Notes under the pieces: generated by a model
Told to the model about the DNA's origin: nothing
The model's input: the letters and a program-made list of their open reading frames with translations, nothing else
The model's database searches: none
Shown: piece by piece, positions 1-12,150 of the stretch
Layout of the letters: every line of letters starts with the position of its first letter
Numbering within the stretch: the stretch's first letter is position 1
Position numbers and translations under genes: made by a program
Assembly: GCA_036172665.1 (NCBI GenBank)
Contig: CM069880.1
Location: forward strand, 8,558,501 to 8,622,500
From: Prosopocoilus inquinatus
Lineage: Eukaryota > Arthropoda > Insecta > Coleoptera > Lucanidae
DNA: 64,000 nucleotides
Direction of reading: 5' to 3'

Positions 1-30
1 ATTAAACATATACTATAATGTTTAAATTAC

Positions 31-1613
31 CTTGGTAACCTATGAAATATAAGGAATGTTTAGGTCTCCCACCAATAATACCGATGCACTGCTCGAGACT
101 TAACAATGCCGTTAGACAGGGGGCGTAAATTTGATTAAATTTTTCTGCCCCTAAACGAACAGGAACAAGTAAAATAAGAGGCTTCCATTTACCATCCGTT
201 TCATTCACACATTCTTCTATTACATCATCAATGTACACTTAAAAAAAAAGCCTTGCAAATTAATAATAAAGAGACTTGTATTTTTTTCTTTTTTTTTGCT
301 ATACCTGCGCAGTCTTGAGCAACATAAACTGAGAGAGATACAAATTCATAATTATCCTGGGCCGCATTTTTTACAGCTTGCCTAAAATAATTTGCACTTT
401 ATTACACTTAAAAAACTAAGATGACCATATCTGGACAATTTTCTAATTAATTACTCCTAATTTTTAAGTTCAAAACGATTTTCTGCCAGTTTTTTAAAGG
501 CCAGGACATTTAGAGGAAGTGATCAAAAGCGTAACATCCTGGAAAATACAAAGTCTGTCCGCCCTAAAGAGGGACGTATGGTCGCTTCAGTCAAAGAAAC
601 TCACCGCAGCAAATGTGCAACGAATCCAGGTCCGTACCAGTCACCCGCTTTCTTTCCAGAACTCTCCCCTAACGTAACTAAAGCATGAATCGATAGAGGG
701 CTATTTCTGCTTGGTTTGTCCCCGAACCACTTGATGATTTTTCTGTGGTTAACGTTCTCGATGAAACTCTCTTTAGTTTTGGGCACTAAATCGGGAATCC
801 ATCGCCAACCTAAAACGCAAACGCATTTCTATTAAATTTGAGAGCCTCTCGAGCAAGTTTCAGTTGCATATGCTCACTTCTCCCTAGCAAATGATTCACG
901 AGGGCTTGTGCTAGTAACATCTGTCCGCTTCGCAACATACAACCCCACCCACAATCGCTGCTGTAAGTAGAACCATTGAGTATTGGAAATTCTCGTCGGT
1001 ACGTCATCCAAATACGACTCATAAAGTCTGATTTGAAGCCATCGAAACCTTCGTCTTCGTTAGAAGTAAGCTGTGGAAAATTAAAAACGTACTTGCCGGT
1101 GTATCACGTGGTTTACATACGTTTCCTTGGCTTGTAAGCTCAGCTACGTCTGTGGCTAACTCCGTACTCTCTGGGTTTTCCGGTTTCTTGTGGTAGCATC
1201 TTCCTAACAACCAAACCGGAGATTCTTTCGAGAAGTTGGTTTTCAGTTTCATCCCTTGAATTATGTTACCTAGATGTATTTAAGTACACTTGCTTGTTCA
1301 GATACTTACCATACTTTACGTTGTTCCACATCGAAAGCAAACGGGTTTTAACTTTACCTTCCACATCCAGCAAAGAATTTTCATCTTCTAACCTAGTTTG
1401 CGACGAACTGCTACTGCTAGGCGAGCTGAACACGTTTAAAGTAAAGAAATTACTTCTGTTTTCTCCAGAAACGACATGAGTGTTCATTGTTAATTCACAC
1501 GGTCGAAGTGAAAACGTTTTATTACATGCTTTATACACAACGCAAACTTTCCTATTGCTAAAAGATACTTGCTCGGCGGTACCAATGTAATTTAACGTTT
1601 GACGTTTAATCAC
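31..1613 (-). CDS. Atg4: ATG4C/D-type cysteine protease, 5' part (cut by window edge)
   Basis: Cytosolic cysteine protease of autophagy; the family trims Atg8/LC3 precursors and removes Atg8 from lipid. Six exons are readable: 1310-1613, 1121-1254, 878-1070, 605-809, 305-381 and 31-237. All have GT/AG junctions and matching phases, giving 373 codons before the last intron leaves the window. Family hallmarks seen: [18 protein letters not shown], the catalytic-Cys block [29 protein letters not shown] and [14 protein letters not shown]. The catalytic Asp-Pro-His part should lie in the next exon, outside the window. The long N-terminal region with a serine run before WNNVKYG resembles the C/D subtype rather than A/B. 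The first ATG of the open exon (1613) was taken as start; nothing upstream tests it. Divergent from SERF. Confidence 0.92.
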
Positions 1614-2616
1614 TAATCAACAAATACCATAGGTTCCGGTTACTACCACTGTTGCCAGATAAATCAATTGCATTTATAACAATTTTTTTATAACCTTTTA
1701 GACGTTTTAAACGATTTATAATATCTTTTTAGTCTGATTAGTATAGCATTTTTAGCCATACAATTGTCGATGTTACCGTTTTTGAAATGTACACGTTTTC
1801 TTCTTCTTATTCTTTAGTCAGTGTAGGCGTACCCTACCCTTAATTGATTTATAGTTTCTAACGTGTAGGTGTAAATTTAATCGATTTATATCCTGTAATT
1901 GAAGTGCTTCAATTTCTTGCATTTTTCAATGTACGCGTAGCTTTAAGCTATTTTTTTTTATCCATTATTTCGCTAACCACAATCGCCTGATGCAGAAGTA
2001 CTCTTTGATATCTATGTAAACCTGATCTGTGTTGTAAAATAATAAAATTTATCGCCGTGTAAATAAATATCTTCTTCTTATCTTATGCGATTATGGAAAT
2101 ATTGTGTGTGGGCGCTAATAAAAACTTCAAGATTACCGGTACACGTAAACTAAAGTTTTGAAATTAAACGTGTCAATTTTCTTAAAATAATAAATCAAAC
2201 AATGTTCATAAGAGAAAATCGTTTATATACATGTAAATTTGTATAATTTTTTTGAAATTTTAAATATAGTGGCGACATCTCAAGCGCCTGCATAGAAAAG
2301 GGAAATGTGTATTACTATTAGTAGATGGCGCTGCGCCTGTTGGGTGATTATGCCCGAGCAGCATTCTGATTGGTTACTATTAATTATCGAATTTTATCCC
2401 AGGCAATATATATCTAGCTTTATTCAACTTGTGTGTTTATCTGTCGTTTGATGTATGACGGAGAGAGAAAAGCAAGTTGAAAGTCTCGTCAGATGAATTT
2501 TAGGTTACATTTTCATTGTATTGGAAGGATCTGGAGCAAGCTTAGAGGCTGCGGCCTTTGAAAAGGCTTTTAAACTTCGAAATCTTAGAAGAGTTTAGTG
2601 TTTGATCGCTTCAAGA
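1614..2616. promoter_or_regulatory. Shared upstream region of ATG4 and SERF
   Basis: About 1 kb separates the two divergent start codons. It has no ORF of interest. An AT run containing ATATATAT lies near 2405-2412, about 210 bp before the SERF ATG, and could be a TATA-like element for SERF. The stretch 2270-2400 is richer in GC than its surroundings. Promoter function is inferred only from the head-to-head arrangement. Confidence 0.35.
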
Positions 2617-2927
2617 ATGACTCGTAAGTACCGTAATTTGTTTGAAATACGCGGGAGTGAATTCGTTTTTTGGTTTTAAGGTGGAAACCAACGCGAGTTA
2701 GCTAGAGTGAAAAACCAAAAGAAGCAGTCTGAACAGAATAAGAAGAAACCTTCAGGAGGAGACGGCTTGTCCCTCGAGCAGAGGAAATTCAGGTGAGAAT
2801 TTTATTTTTTGTGTCCTGTAATAGGTAATGGAATGGTTCTTTGGGGTGCTACAGGGATGCCGAGCTTATGAGGGAGAAGCAGAGGAAACGCGATGAAGAA
2901 AAGAAGGGGAAAGCCGGAAATAAGTAA
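2617..2927 (+). CDS. Serf: Small EDRK-rich factor (SERF) family protein
   Basis: Small, very basic protein of the 4F5/SERF family; human SERF proteins promote amyloid aggregation and bind nucleic acid. Three exons: 2617-2623, 2681-2792 and 2855-2927, with introns of 57 and 62 bp. They encode 63 aa. The N-terminus MTRGNQRELARVKNQKK is the family signature, followed by a Lys/Gln/Glu-rich stretch, DGLSLEQRKFRDAELMREKQ and a charged Lys-rich tail. The first exon carries only two codons plus one base, so it is invisible to simple ORF finding; the ATG is fixed by the perfect MTRGNQ motif across the splice. AATAAA at 3061-3066 is a likely poly(A) signal, with others at 3672 and 3761. Confidence 0.96.
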
Positions 2928-3880
2928 AACACAACCTATCTTCTGTTTTGTGCTATCATTGTTCAACGATGTTATAGTGTGTCATGAATTACTATACGTG
3001 TTATTTAATAACTTGTCAAATTATTAATTTTAACACAATTTTGTTCAACCTTTAGTGTATAATAAATTTTTTCGATATTGTAATTTTATTCATTTTAATA
3101 GCATTCGCGTGAGTAACTTAAATTGATGTTTGTTGACATTCCATTCACTTTATAAACATTTGAATGCATAGATAATGTATGTTTTGTTTTAAAAAGTAGA
3201 TAAAGAAGTCGCTTGCAATTGTTTTAAAATACCTATCAATCACCTGTACGTGTTTCATGTTTCACATTTTGTGATACGCAAAGTATTCACAAGGTCAAAT
3301 GAATTTGCTCTTTTCAATCATACTTAAGATTAAAGTTTAGCAACTTTTTATCCAGTAAGCTCAGCAGAATTTGCAAATTAGAGTCTTTTGTTTGTTAAGA
3401 CCATAATCTGACAAATTGCACTAACACAGTATTATATACAAATTGGGAACAATTTGTTTTATGTAATGTATAAAGGAGGAAATATGTTGTATTAAGCATG
3501 TTAAAATATTCATTTACCTACCCCCTAAGAACTAAGGAACCCCGAAACTTTGCTGTTGTAGTCTTCGTCTCTCCCATGTTTACTCCAATGCGTTTCCTTC
3601 TTTGTCTTGTACTATGCAAACTGTGTGTTACACAAATGAATTTCCGATTTGTATGACTCAAGTATTTTTATAATAAAATTCTGCAATATTCTCGTTTGAT
3701 GTTCTCACATATCAAATAAGATACACAAACCCCTGTTTTGTTATATGTTGTACTGTTTTCAATAAAATATTTTATTACATTTTCTTTATTATATTTGATT
3801 ATCATTGTCAGTTCCCAGTTATCTAACGTGTACCCCAGAAGTTTCCTAATTATAGTTGCATCTTCATAAAAACCCTTACA
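2928..3880 (+). other. SERF 3' UTR and intergenic DNA
   Basis: AT-rich non-coding DNA downstream of SERF. AATAAA hexamers at 3061, 3672 and 3761 could give alternative 3' ends. No other gene seen. Confidence 0.5.
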
Positions 3881-4329
3881 AAAATATTTGCTTAAAAATA
3901 GTTACTCCTTTTAAAAAATCACCTTGGTTATTATGACATATTTGTGTCAACATATTGCCCCTTTCGTTATTTGTTAATTAGAAATTAAAAATAAATTGAA
4001 ATGGGCATATTAATTCGCTTTTAAAATTTCAGGGAAGCAATTGACAACTGGAAGTACATTTATTTCATGTATTATATGGACAATTGCTGAGTTACTACGA
4101 ACTGAAATAATATTCCTTTGACAAGTATGTAAAACAAGAGGCCCTTCTAATTACCAAATGCTTCCCAGAATTTTTAAAAACGAATTAATTTTTTATTAAA
4201 TAGCATATGAACACACATTTCATTTTATTTTTATGTTGTAATTTAACGAAAGGGGTAATCTATTTGCACAAATGGGTCATAGAGTACCCACCGTAAATTT
4301 TTAAATGCGTTTTAGATTTTTAAAAGAAG

Positions 4330-6300
4330 GAATAATCTATTAAATAAAACATTTTTTCAATCTTGTGTAGACAGCCAAACTAGCAAGTTTGCATTGCAAG
4401 TTATATACTTTGTGTTGGCTTCGGACAGCAGATTTTACAATTTTTGATCTCCTGCTACCAGGATCACATAAATGAGAGGAGGTGTCAAGAAGAATCCAGC
4501 CGGCGCAGTTAATTGAGAAATGTAGGCAACCAAACCAACATGCCTGCATAGCCTGTTGTTTCATTTGCGGTGGCTTCGGACGGCAGATTTTACAAATTTT
4601 GATCTCCTGCTACCAGGATTACATAAACGCGAAGAGGTGTCAATAGAAATGTATCCGGCGCAATTAATTTTAGAAATGTTATTTATAAATCTTTGAGTAA
4701 CCAAAATAATTATAGCCTTTCTTTCATTATGTTAAGAAATTGATGGTATTGAATAAAATGCAACAAATGTAAGTAATAAAACGTTTTCTTGATTCTTTTG
4801 TCAGTTAATTAGTTTCCATTTAATATTAGTTTCTGTCTAAGAATAAACAGAGAAAATGTTGCACATTTATTTAATGCTTTTTAGGTTTTTAAAAGAAGAA
4901 CTAATTATTTTTAAACAAATGTTTTGGAATGATCTTGTGTAGACAACCAAACCAGCACGTCTGCGTTGCACGTCGTATAATTTGTGCTGGTCTCCGCGAT
5001 TTTGCAGTTTTCGTTCTCCTACTACCAGGATCGCATAAACACGAGGAGGTGTCGGGCGGATGTAGCCGGAGCAATTAATTGCAAAATATTAATTGTTTAT
5101 AAACTTTTCGTTAAGAATATAAAATAATTGTTCCCTCTTTTTCAAAATGCATTAAACTCTTTCTGTAATAAATCGTTTGTTTTGAATTTATAAGTTAATT
5201 AATTAACGTGCGTTTTTCGACTTATTATTAGTTTCTGTCTAAAGATAAAAAAGAAATAGCAAGCCCTCCTAATTGTCAAGAGCTTTCCTTAATTCTTAGA
5301 GTTCGATTTAATTTTTTGATGACCGAAAATACGCATTTTTCGTTTATTATTATTAACCGAATTATTACAAAAAAAAAAAATTTCCGAATTGACAAATGTA
5401 TAAAACATGAGGCTCTTCTAATTATTAAGTGCTTCCCCGAATTTTTAGAAGCGAATCTAATTTTTTATTAAATAGAATGTGGTCGCTTCCATTTAATACT
5501 GATTTCGTTTTTAACGAAGCACGAAATGGGCGATCTGTTTACACAAATAGGACATAGGATAGCCAGTGTGAATTATTTAACGTACTGTAGATTTTTAAAA
5601 GAAGTGATAACTATTTTTAAACAAATACTATTCACAACTTTTCCCTGACGCGAGTAGGCAACTAAACTAACTCGTCTGCATTGCATGCTGTGTAATGTGT
5701 TCGCTGCTGGCATCGAACAGCGGATCTTACAATTTTTGATCTCCTGCTATCAGGATCACATAAACGCGAAGAGGTGAAAGAGGAATCTGAAAGGCGCCCT
5801 TGCAAAATGAGAAAGGGGCGATCTGTGTACACAAATAGGTAATATAATAGGCAATATAAATTATTTAATGCTATTTAGATTTTTAAAACAAGCATTAACT
5901 GTTATTAAACAAATATTATTCAATAATATTTTTAACCCCCTATAGGCAACCGAACCAGCACTCGTGCGTTGCGTGTCGTATGATTTGTACTAGCTTCGGA
6001 CACGGATTTTACAGTTTTCGAGCTCCTGCTATCAGGATAACATAAACGCGAGGAGGTGCACGAGCAATCTAACAGGTTCACCTGCAAAGCTTGTAAAATG
6101 CAAACTTCCTAAACCTGGAGTAACTATTTCTAAATAAATATTTTTAAATATAATCAGCACGCCTGCGCTGCATGTTATATTTTTATTTGCATTGGCTTTA
6201 GGCCACGACTTCTGAAGCTTCAAATCTTCTACCAGTGCACAAGAAGAATCTGAAAGACCCGCTTGCAAAAGATTTTTGGCATCATTTCATCGAATTGAAT
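4330..6300 (+). repeat. Left arm: box repeats and spacers
   Basis: Made of about 150-170-bp boxes separated by AT-rich spacers. Each box runs from a GGCAACCAAACCAGCA-like start through TTCGGACAGCAGATTTTACA to CTCCTGCTACCAGGATCACA and a GAGGAGGTGTC-like end. Box cores lie near 4450, 4600, 5025, 5740 and 6025. The same boxes and spacers occur in reverse order and orientation at 21240-23160. The arm meets array P1 with the phrase CATCATTTCATCGAATTGAA near 6280, which recurs at 12155 and, inverted, near 21235. Confidence 0.8.
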
Positions 6301-9300
6301 TATTGGTGAAAAGTTCAGGTCAATATCTCAACCCGTTCTCAACTTATTGAATGTTTCTCCAATCGATTCGAATTTTTCAATTTTATTTTTTTCTCGAAAA
6401 CGGCGCGAGTTAGAGATTTGCGGTTTGCACCATTCGATTCATAGAAGTTTTGAAAATTTTTTTTCTCGAAAATGGAACGAGCTAGAGACTTGCGGTTTGC
6501 ACCATTCGATTCGTCTGCTCAAGCTCTATGAGCGTGATTTTTTTCGCCCCAATCTATTTTTCGTAGAAATCCTCAAATTTTCATGGACTATAACCTTACT
6601 ACTTTTTGGCCCAAAAAATATTTCGTTCTCCTAAAATCGCAAAAAAATTCACCAACGTAGAGCTCGACGAGGCGCATTCAAAACCGGGCTCCGTTCCTCT
6701 GTAGCTCACCCCTTTTCCGAGATATCGGCCCCTAAAGTGCCGTGGCAGAAAAGCAGATTTTCTCAGTGAAAAACTGAAAATATTAAAAATTCGCTAGCGC
6801 CAATCGAATAATCGTTATTTATGGAGCGATACGGAACGATTTTAACTTATAAAACAGTTAAAATAACAATAAAAGCAATTAATTTAATCATATACTACTA
6901 GTGCTGCCACCTTCGAACCATTAATGGAATCTACACGTTATCTATGGAAACAGGTCTCTGTAATTCTACAGGAATCTGTAGTCTTGCACGGCAGATAGTT
7001 CATAAGTCTCACTATTCGCTTGTAGATGGCAGCACCAGTTTATATATGAATAAATTAATTACGTGTATTGCTTTTATTGTTATCTTAAGTGTTCTATGAA
7101 TTAAAATCGTCCCTCGTCACTCCGTAAATCACGATTATTCGATTGACCTTAACAGATTTTTACTTCTCCAGTTTTTCAATGAGAAAAAATTATTTTTCTG
7201 CGACGGCAATTTAGGGGCGGATATCTCGGAAAGGAGATGAGCTACAGAGAAACGGGGCCCGGTTTTGAATGCGCCTAATTGATATCTATGTAGGTGAATT
7301 TTTCCGCAATTTTAACTGGCTCCGTTTTCGAGAATAAAATTAGAGAATTATCGACAGGTAAGTAATAAATTCCGTAAGTCGAGAACGACTTGAGATATTT
7401 ACTTGAAACTTTTAGCATTGACTGAGTTCGAGAAGGCGAAGCTATAGGTGAAAGCTGTAACTTCTACCTCTTTTCATTCTTGAGATATTAATATTCGTAG
7501 CGGCGCAGCCACCATATTGCATAGAAAAAATCACGATATCTCAAGAATGAAGCGAAAGAGAGTATAAAGCGTTGCTCTATTGTCATAAAGCTTCATCAGA
7601 CAAATCGAATGGTGCAAACCGCAAGTCTTTAGCTCGCGCCGTTTAGGAGAAAATAAAATTTGAAAAAGGATTGAATAAGAAAATTTTAAGATTTTTTTTC
7701 TCGAAAACGGTGAGAGTTAGGGACTTGCGGTTTGCACCACTCGATTCGTCTGCTCAGGTTCTATGAGGGTGATTTTTTTTGTCCCAATCTATTTTTCGTA
7801 GAAATCCTCAAATTTTCATGGACTATAGCCTTACTACTTTTTGGCCCAAAAAAAAATTTTTTTCCTTTAAAATCGCGAAAAAATTCACCAACGTAGAGCT
7901 TGACGAGGCGCATCCAAAACCGGGCTCCGTTCCTCTGTAGCTCACCCCCTTTCCGAGATATCGGCCCCTAAATTGCCGTGGCAGAAAAGCAGATTTTCTC
8001 AGTGAAAAACTGAAAATATTAAAAATCCGCTAGCGCCAATCGAATAATAGTTATTTATGGAGCGATACGGAACGATTTTAATTTATAAAACAGTTAAAAT
8101 AACAATAAAAGACTAAATGTGTTTAATTTATTCATGAGTTGCTAGTGCTGCCATCTTTGCGCCGTTAGTGCAATCTCTAAGTCAGCCATAGAGACAAGTT
8201 TCTGTAATGCCACATAAATCTGTAATATCTCTCGACGAATAACCTTAAACTCGATTCACTTGCCCAAGGAAGGCAGCACTACCAAAACTTAATAAATTTA
8301 TTTCATTTATTGTTATTTTAAGTGTTTCATACATTAAAACTGTGCCATTTCACTGGATAAATAGCTATTAATTGATTGGAGCGAGAGGACTTTTACTATT
8401 CCAGTTTTCCACTGAGAAAATATTACTTTTCAACAGAGTTAATTTAAGGGCGGATATCTCGGAAAGGGGATAAGCTACAGATTAGCGGAGGCCGGGATTG
8501 AATGCGCCCTGTCGGACTTTACTTAGGCGAATTTTTTGGTGATTTTAGGAAAAGAGGAAATATTTTCTCTCCTCAAGAAAGTAATAAGACTATAACCCAT
8601 TAAAATTTGAGGTTTTCTACGAAAAGTAGATTTTTTCGATAAAATCGCTTTTATACAGCTTCAGTGGACAAATCGAATGGTGCAAACCGCTAGTCTCTAA
8701 CTCGTGCCGTTCTCGAGAAAAAAAATTCTAAATTTTCTTATTCAATTTCTTTTCAAATTTTATTTTCTCGAAAACGACGCGAGCTACAGACTTGCGGTTT
8801 ACACCATTCGATTCGTCTGCTCAAGCTCTATGGGGGTGATTTCTTTCGCGGCGATCTATTTTTCGTAAGAATCCTCAAATTTTTATGGACTATAGCCTTA
8901 CTACTTTTTGGCCCAAAAAATATTTATTTCTCCTAAAATCATGAAAAAATTCACCTACGTAGATCTCGACGAGGCGCATCCAAAACCGGGCTTCGTTCCT
9001 CTGTAGCTCACCCCCTTTCCGAGATATCGGCCCCCAAAGTGCCGTCGCAGAAAAACAATTTTTCCTCATTAAAAAACTGGAAAGGTAAAAATCCGCTAAC
9101 GCCAATCGAATAATGGCTATTTATGGAGCGATATGGAACGATTTTAGTTCATAAAACAGTTAAAATAACAATGAAAACAATAAATGTAATAATTAATTCA
9201 TATACTGATAGTGCTGCCATCTTCGAGCCCTTGGTAGAATCCCTAGGTTATCCATAGAGACAGGTCTCTGTAATTCTACAGGAATCTGTAATTTACACTC

Positions 9301-9790
9301 TGAGTGTCCTATAAGACACACTATTTGCTCGAAGATGGCAGCACTAGTAATATTTGAATAAATTAATTTTATTTATTGTTATCTTAACTACTTTAATTGT
9401 TTTATACACTAAATCCATGGTCCATCACTCGATAAATTACGATTACTCGATTGGAAAGCGAGGATTTTTATTATTCCAGTTTTCCATTGAGAAAATATTA
9501 TTTTTCTTCGTCTTTATTTTAGGGGTCGATATCTCGAAAAGGAGGTGAGCTGCAGAGGAATGGAGACCGGTTTTGACTGCGCCTCACTGAGATCTATCTC
9601 GGTGAATTTTTTCAGGATTTTAGGAGAAAGAGATATTTTTTGGGCTAAGAAGTTGTAAGGCTATAGTCCATGAAAATTTGAGGATTTCTACGAAAAATAG
9701 ATTGGGGCGAAAAAAATCACCCTCATAGAGCTCGAGCAGACGAATCGAACGGTGCAAACCGGAAGTCTCTAGTTCGCACGGTTTTCGAGA
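6300..9790. repeat. Palindromic satellite array P1 (3 units)
   Basis: Three units with central dyads near 6965, 8215 and 9270, each flanked by GTGCTGCCATCTT and its inverse AAGATGGCAGCAC. From each centre the two halves diverge as inverted copies through TATCTCGGAAAGG, GAGCTACAGAGGAACGG, CCCGGTTTTGAATGCGCC and AATTTTTTCGCGATTTTA. They meet the next unit at a second dyad around CTCGAGAAAA/TTTTCTCGAA. Short frames of 60-115 codons recur in every unit on both strands and have no start, splice or domain pattern, so I read them as shadows of the repeat. Confidence 0.8.
7310..7640 (+). repeat. Extra ~300-bp insert in a P1 unit
   Basis: This segment, containing TCTCAAGAATGAAGCG and GGCGCAGCCACCATATT, lengthens the unit between the dyads at 6965 and 8215. 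Its inverted counterpart is at 14510-14820 in array P2. It may be the ancestral unit core or a separate module. Confidence 0.7.
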
Positions 9791-9799
9791 AAGAATAGA

Positions 9800-11760
9800 A
9801 TTAATTAGAATGTGATCTCATCCATTTCATTTCGATTTTCACTTTAACGAAGCATGAAATGAATAATCTGTTTACACAAATAGATCATTGGATAGCCAAT
9901 GTGAATTATTTAATGCCTTTTAGATTTTTAAAACAAAGCTTAACTACTTTTAAACAAGTATTTTGAATAAATTTTTTTTAATATTGTGTAGGCAGCCAAA
10001 TCAGCACCCCTGCATTGCATGTTGTGTGATTCGTACTCGCTGCGGACAACGGATTTTGCAGTTTTCGTGCTCCGGCTACCAGGATCACATAAACGCGAGG
10101 AGATGCCAGGAGGAATATATCCGGAGCAATTAATTGTGGAACCTTTATTATTTATAAATTTTTGGGCAACGAAAATTAAACTATTGTTCCTCTTTTTTAA
10201 AGTATTCAATAAACTTTGCAGGTATTAAGAGGTTTACTTGATTTTCTTTTTATATTAATTAATTAAAGTGCATTTTTTGACTTATTATTAATATTTGTTC
10301 AGTGGTTCTTACATTTGGGTAAACACATAAAACAACCCCCTCTAATTATCAAGAGCTTTCTCTTTTGTTGAAATTCGATTTTCTTTTCATCGAAAATAAC
10401 ATTATGATTTATTTTTAATTGCCCGGTTACTTGCGATCAGAAATAATATTCCTTGGACAAATATTTAAAACAGGAGACCTTTCTAATTACCAAACGTTTC
10501 CCTGAATTTTTAGAAGCAAATTTAATTTTTTATTAAAAAGAATATGAACACATACATACATTTAATTTAATTTTTATGTTGTAATTTAACGAAGAACGAA
10601 AAGGATCTGTTTGCATAAATAGGTTTTAGAGTAGGAAACATAAATTATTTAATGCATTTTAGATTTAAAAAAAAAGGAATAACAATTTAAAAAAGATATT
10701 TTTTTTAATCGTTTGTAATCAACCAAACCAGCAAGACTGCATCGCGTGTTATTTACGTATTTTGCGTTGGCTTCGGTCAGCAGATTTTACAATTTTTGAT
10801 CTCTTGTTACCAGGATCACATAAAAGCGAGGAGGTGTCAAGAGTAATGTAACCGGAGCAATTAATTCACAAATGTTGCAGGCAACCAAACCAGCACGTCT
10901 GCATTGCATGTTGTATAATTTGCGGTGGCTTCGGACAGCAGATTTTACAATTTTCGAACTCCTGCTACCAGGATCACATAAACGTGAAGAGGCGTCCGGT
11001 CGATGTATCCGGCGCAATTAAATGCAAAATATAAATTGTTTATAAACTTTTATTTAAGAATAAAAAATAATTGTTTCCGTTTTTCAAGCATGCATTAAAC
11101 TCTTTCAATAATAAAAATCGTTTGTGTTAATTCTTTAAGTAAATTAATTAGCGTGCGATTTTCGACTTATTATTAGTTTTTGTCTAAAGATAAAAAATAA
11201 ATAGCAAGCCCTCCTAATTGTTAAGAGCTTTCCTCAATTTTTAGAATTCGATTTAGTTTTCTTATGACCGAAAATACGATGAAATCACATTTTATATATA
11301 ATAAAGAATTAAATTCGCTACTAAAAATTCGGGGAAACACTTGATAAATAGAAGAGCATCTTGTTTCATACATTTGTCAAATCGGAAAATTATTTCTATT
11401 TGTTATAATAACAAATGAATATACGCATTTTTCGTTTATTATTATTTACCGAGTTATTACAAACAGAATTGATTTCACTCATTTATTTATTTATTTTTTT
11501 GGTTTATCTAATATATTTTTTTATTGAGTTCAAGAGGTAGAGCAGCTACTTTCTAAGTAGCTGATACTTGAACATTTTAGCAGCATACAAGTATAGCTAT
11601 AATTACACGAATAAATTAAATAAAACACTATTTTAGTATATATCACTATATTTAACACAAGAATTGTGACTACAGTTTCGGCATACAATGCCATTATCAA
11701 ACTACTTTTGCCTTTATCTATGTTTATTTGTATGTATGTTGTCAACAAATAACTATTATT

Positions 11761-11791
<31 letters not shown>

Positions 11792-12150
11792 GTATTATTG
11801 GACCACTGTATGAAACAGGAGGCTCTTCGAATTATCAAGTGCCTTCCTGAATTTTTAGAAGCGAATTTCATTTTTTATTAAACAGAATGTGATCGCATCC
11901 ATTTAATTTTGATTTCCGTTTTAAGGAAGCACAAAGTGGGCGGTCTGTTTACACAAATAGGACATAGGGTAGCCAATATTTAGATTTTCTAAACCAAGAG
12001 TAATTATTTTTAAATAAATGTATTGAGCACGCTTGCGTTGCAAGTCGTATAATTTATTTGCATCGGCTTTAGACCACGAATTCTGAAGCTTTAAATCTTC
12101 TTCCACCAGTGCACAAGAAGAATCTGAAAGACCCGCTTGCAAAAGATTTC
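9800..12150 (+). repeat. Second arm-like block (L2)
   Basis: Diverged copy of arm material in the same orientation as the left arm. Box cores lie near 10070, 10800 and 10960 (a degenerate one near 12100) with the same AT-rich spacers. Part of it (11280-11400) is reversed, so the block has internal inversions. It also holds a strong stem-loop at 11528-11573 and an (ATT)n microsatellite at about 11757-11797. Its right edge joins array P2 through the same junction sequence seen at 6280. Confidence 0.7.
11528..11573. repeat. 46-nt stem-loop
   Basis: GTTCAAG pairs with CTTGAAC at the ends, and CAGCTACTT pairs perfectly with AAGTAGCTG around a 3-nt loop. It lies near the overall mirror axis of the inverted-repeat block. 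Function unknown. Confidence 0.5.

Noticed and set aside
11528..11573. tRNA-Arg(UCU)-like arm with GGTAGAGC and a 7-nt loop TTTCTAA
   Set aside because: No acceptor stem, no T-arm and no GTTCGA-type box follow; it is better read as a simple stem-loop.
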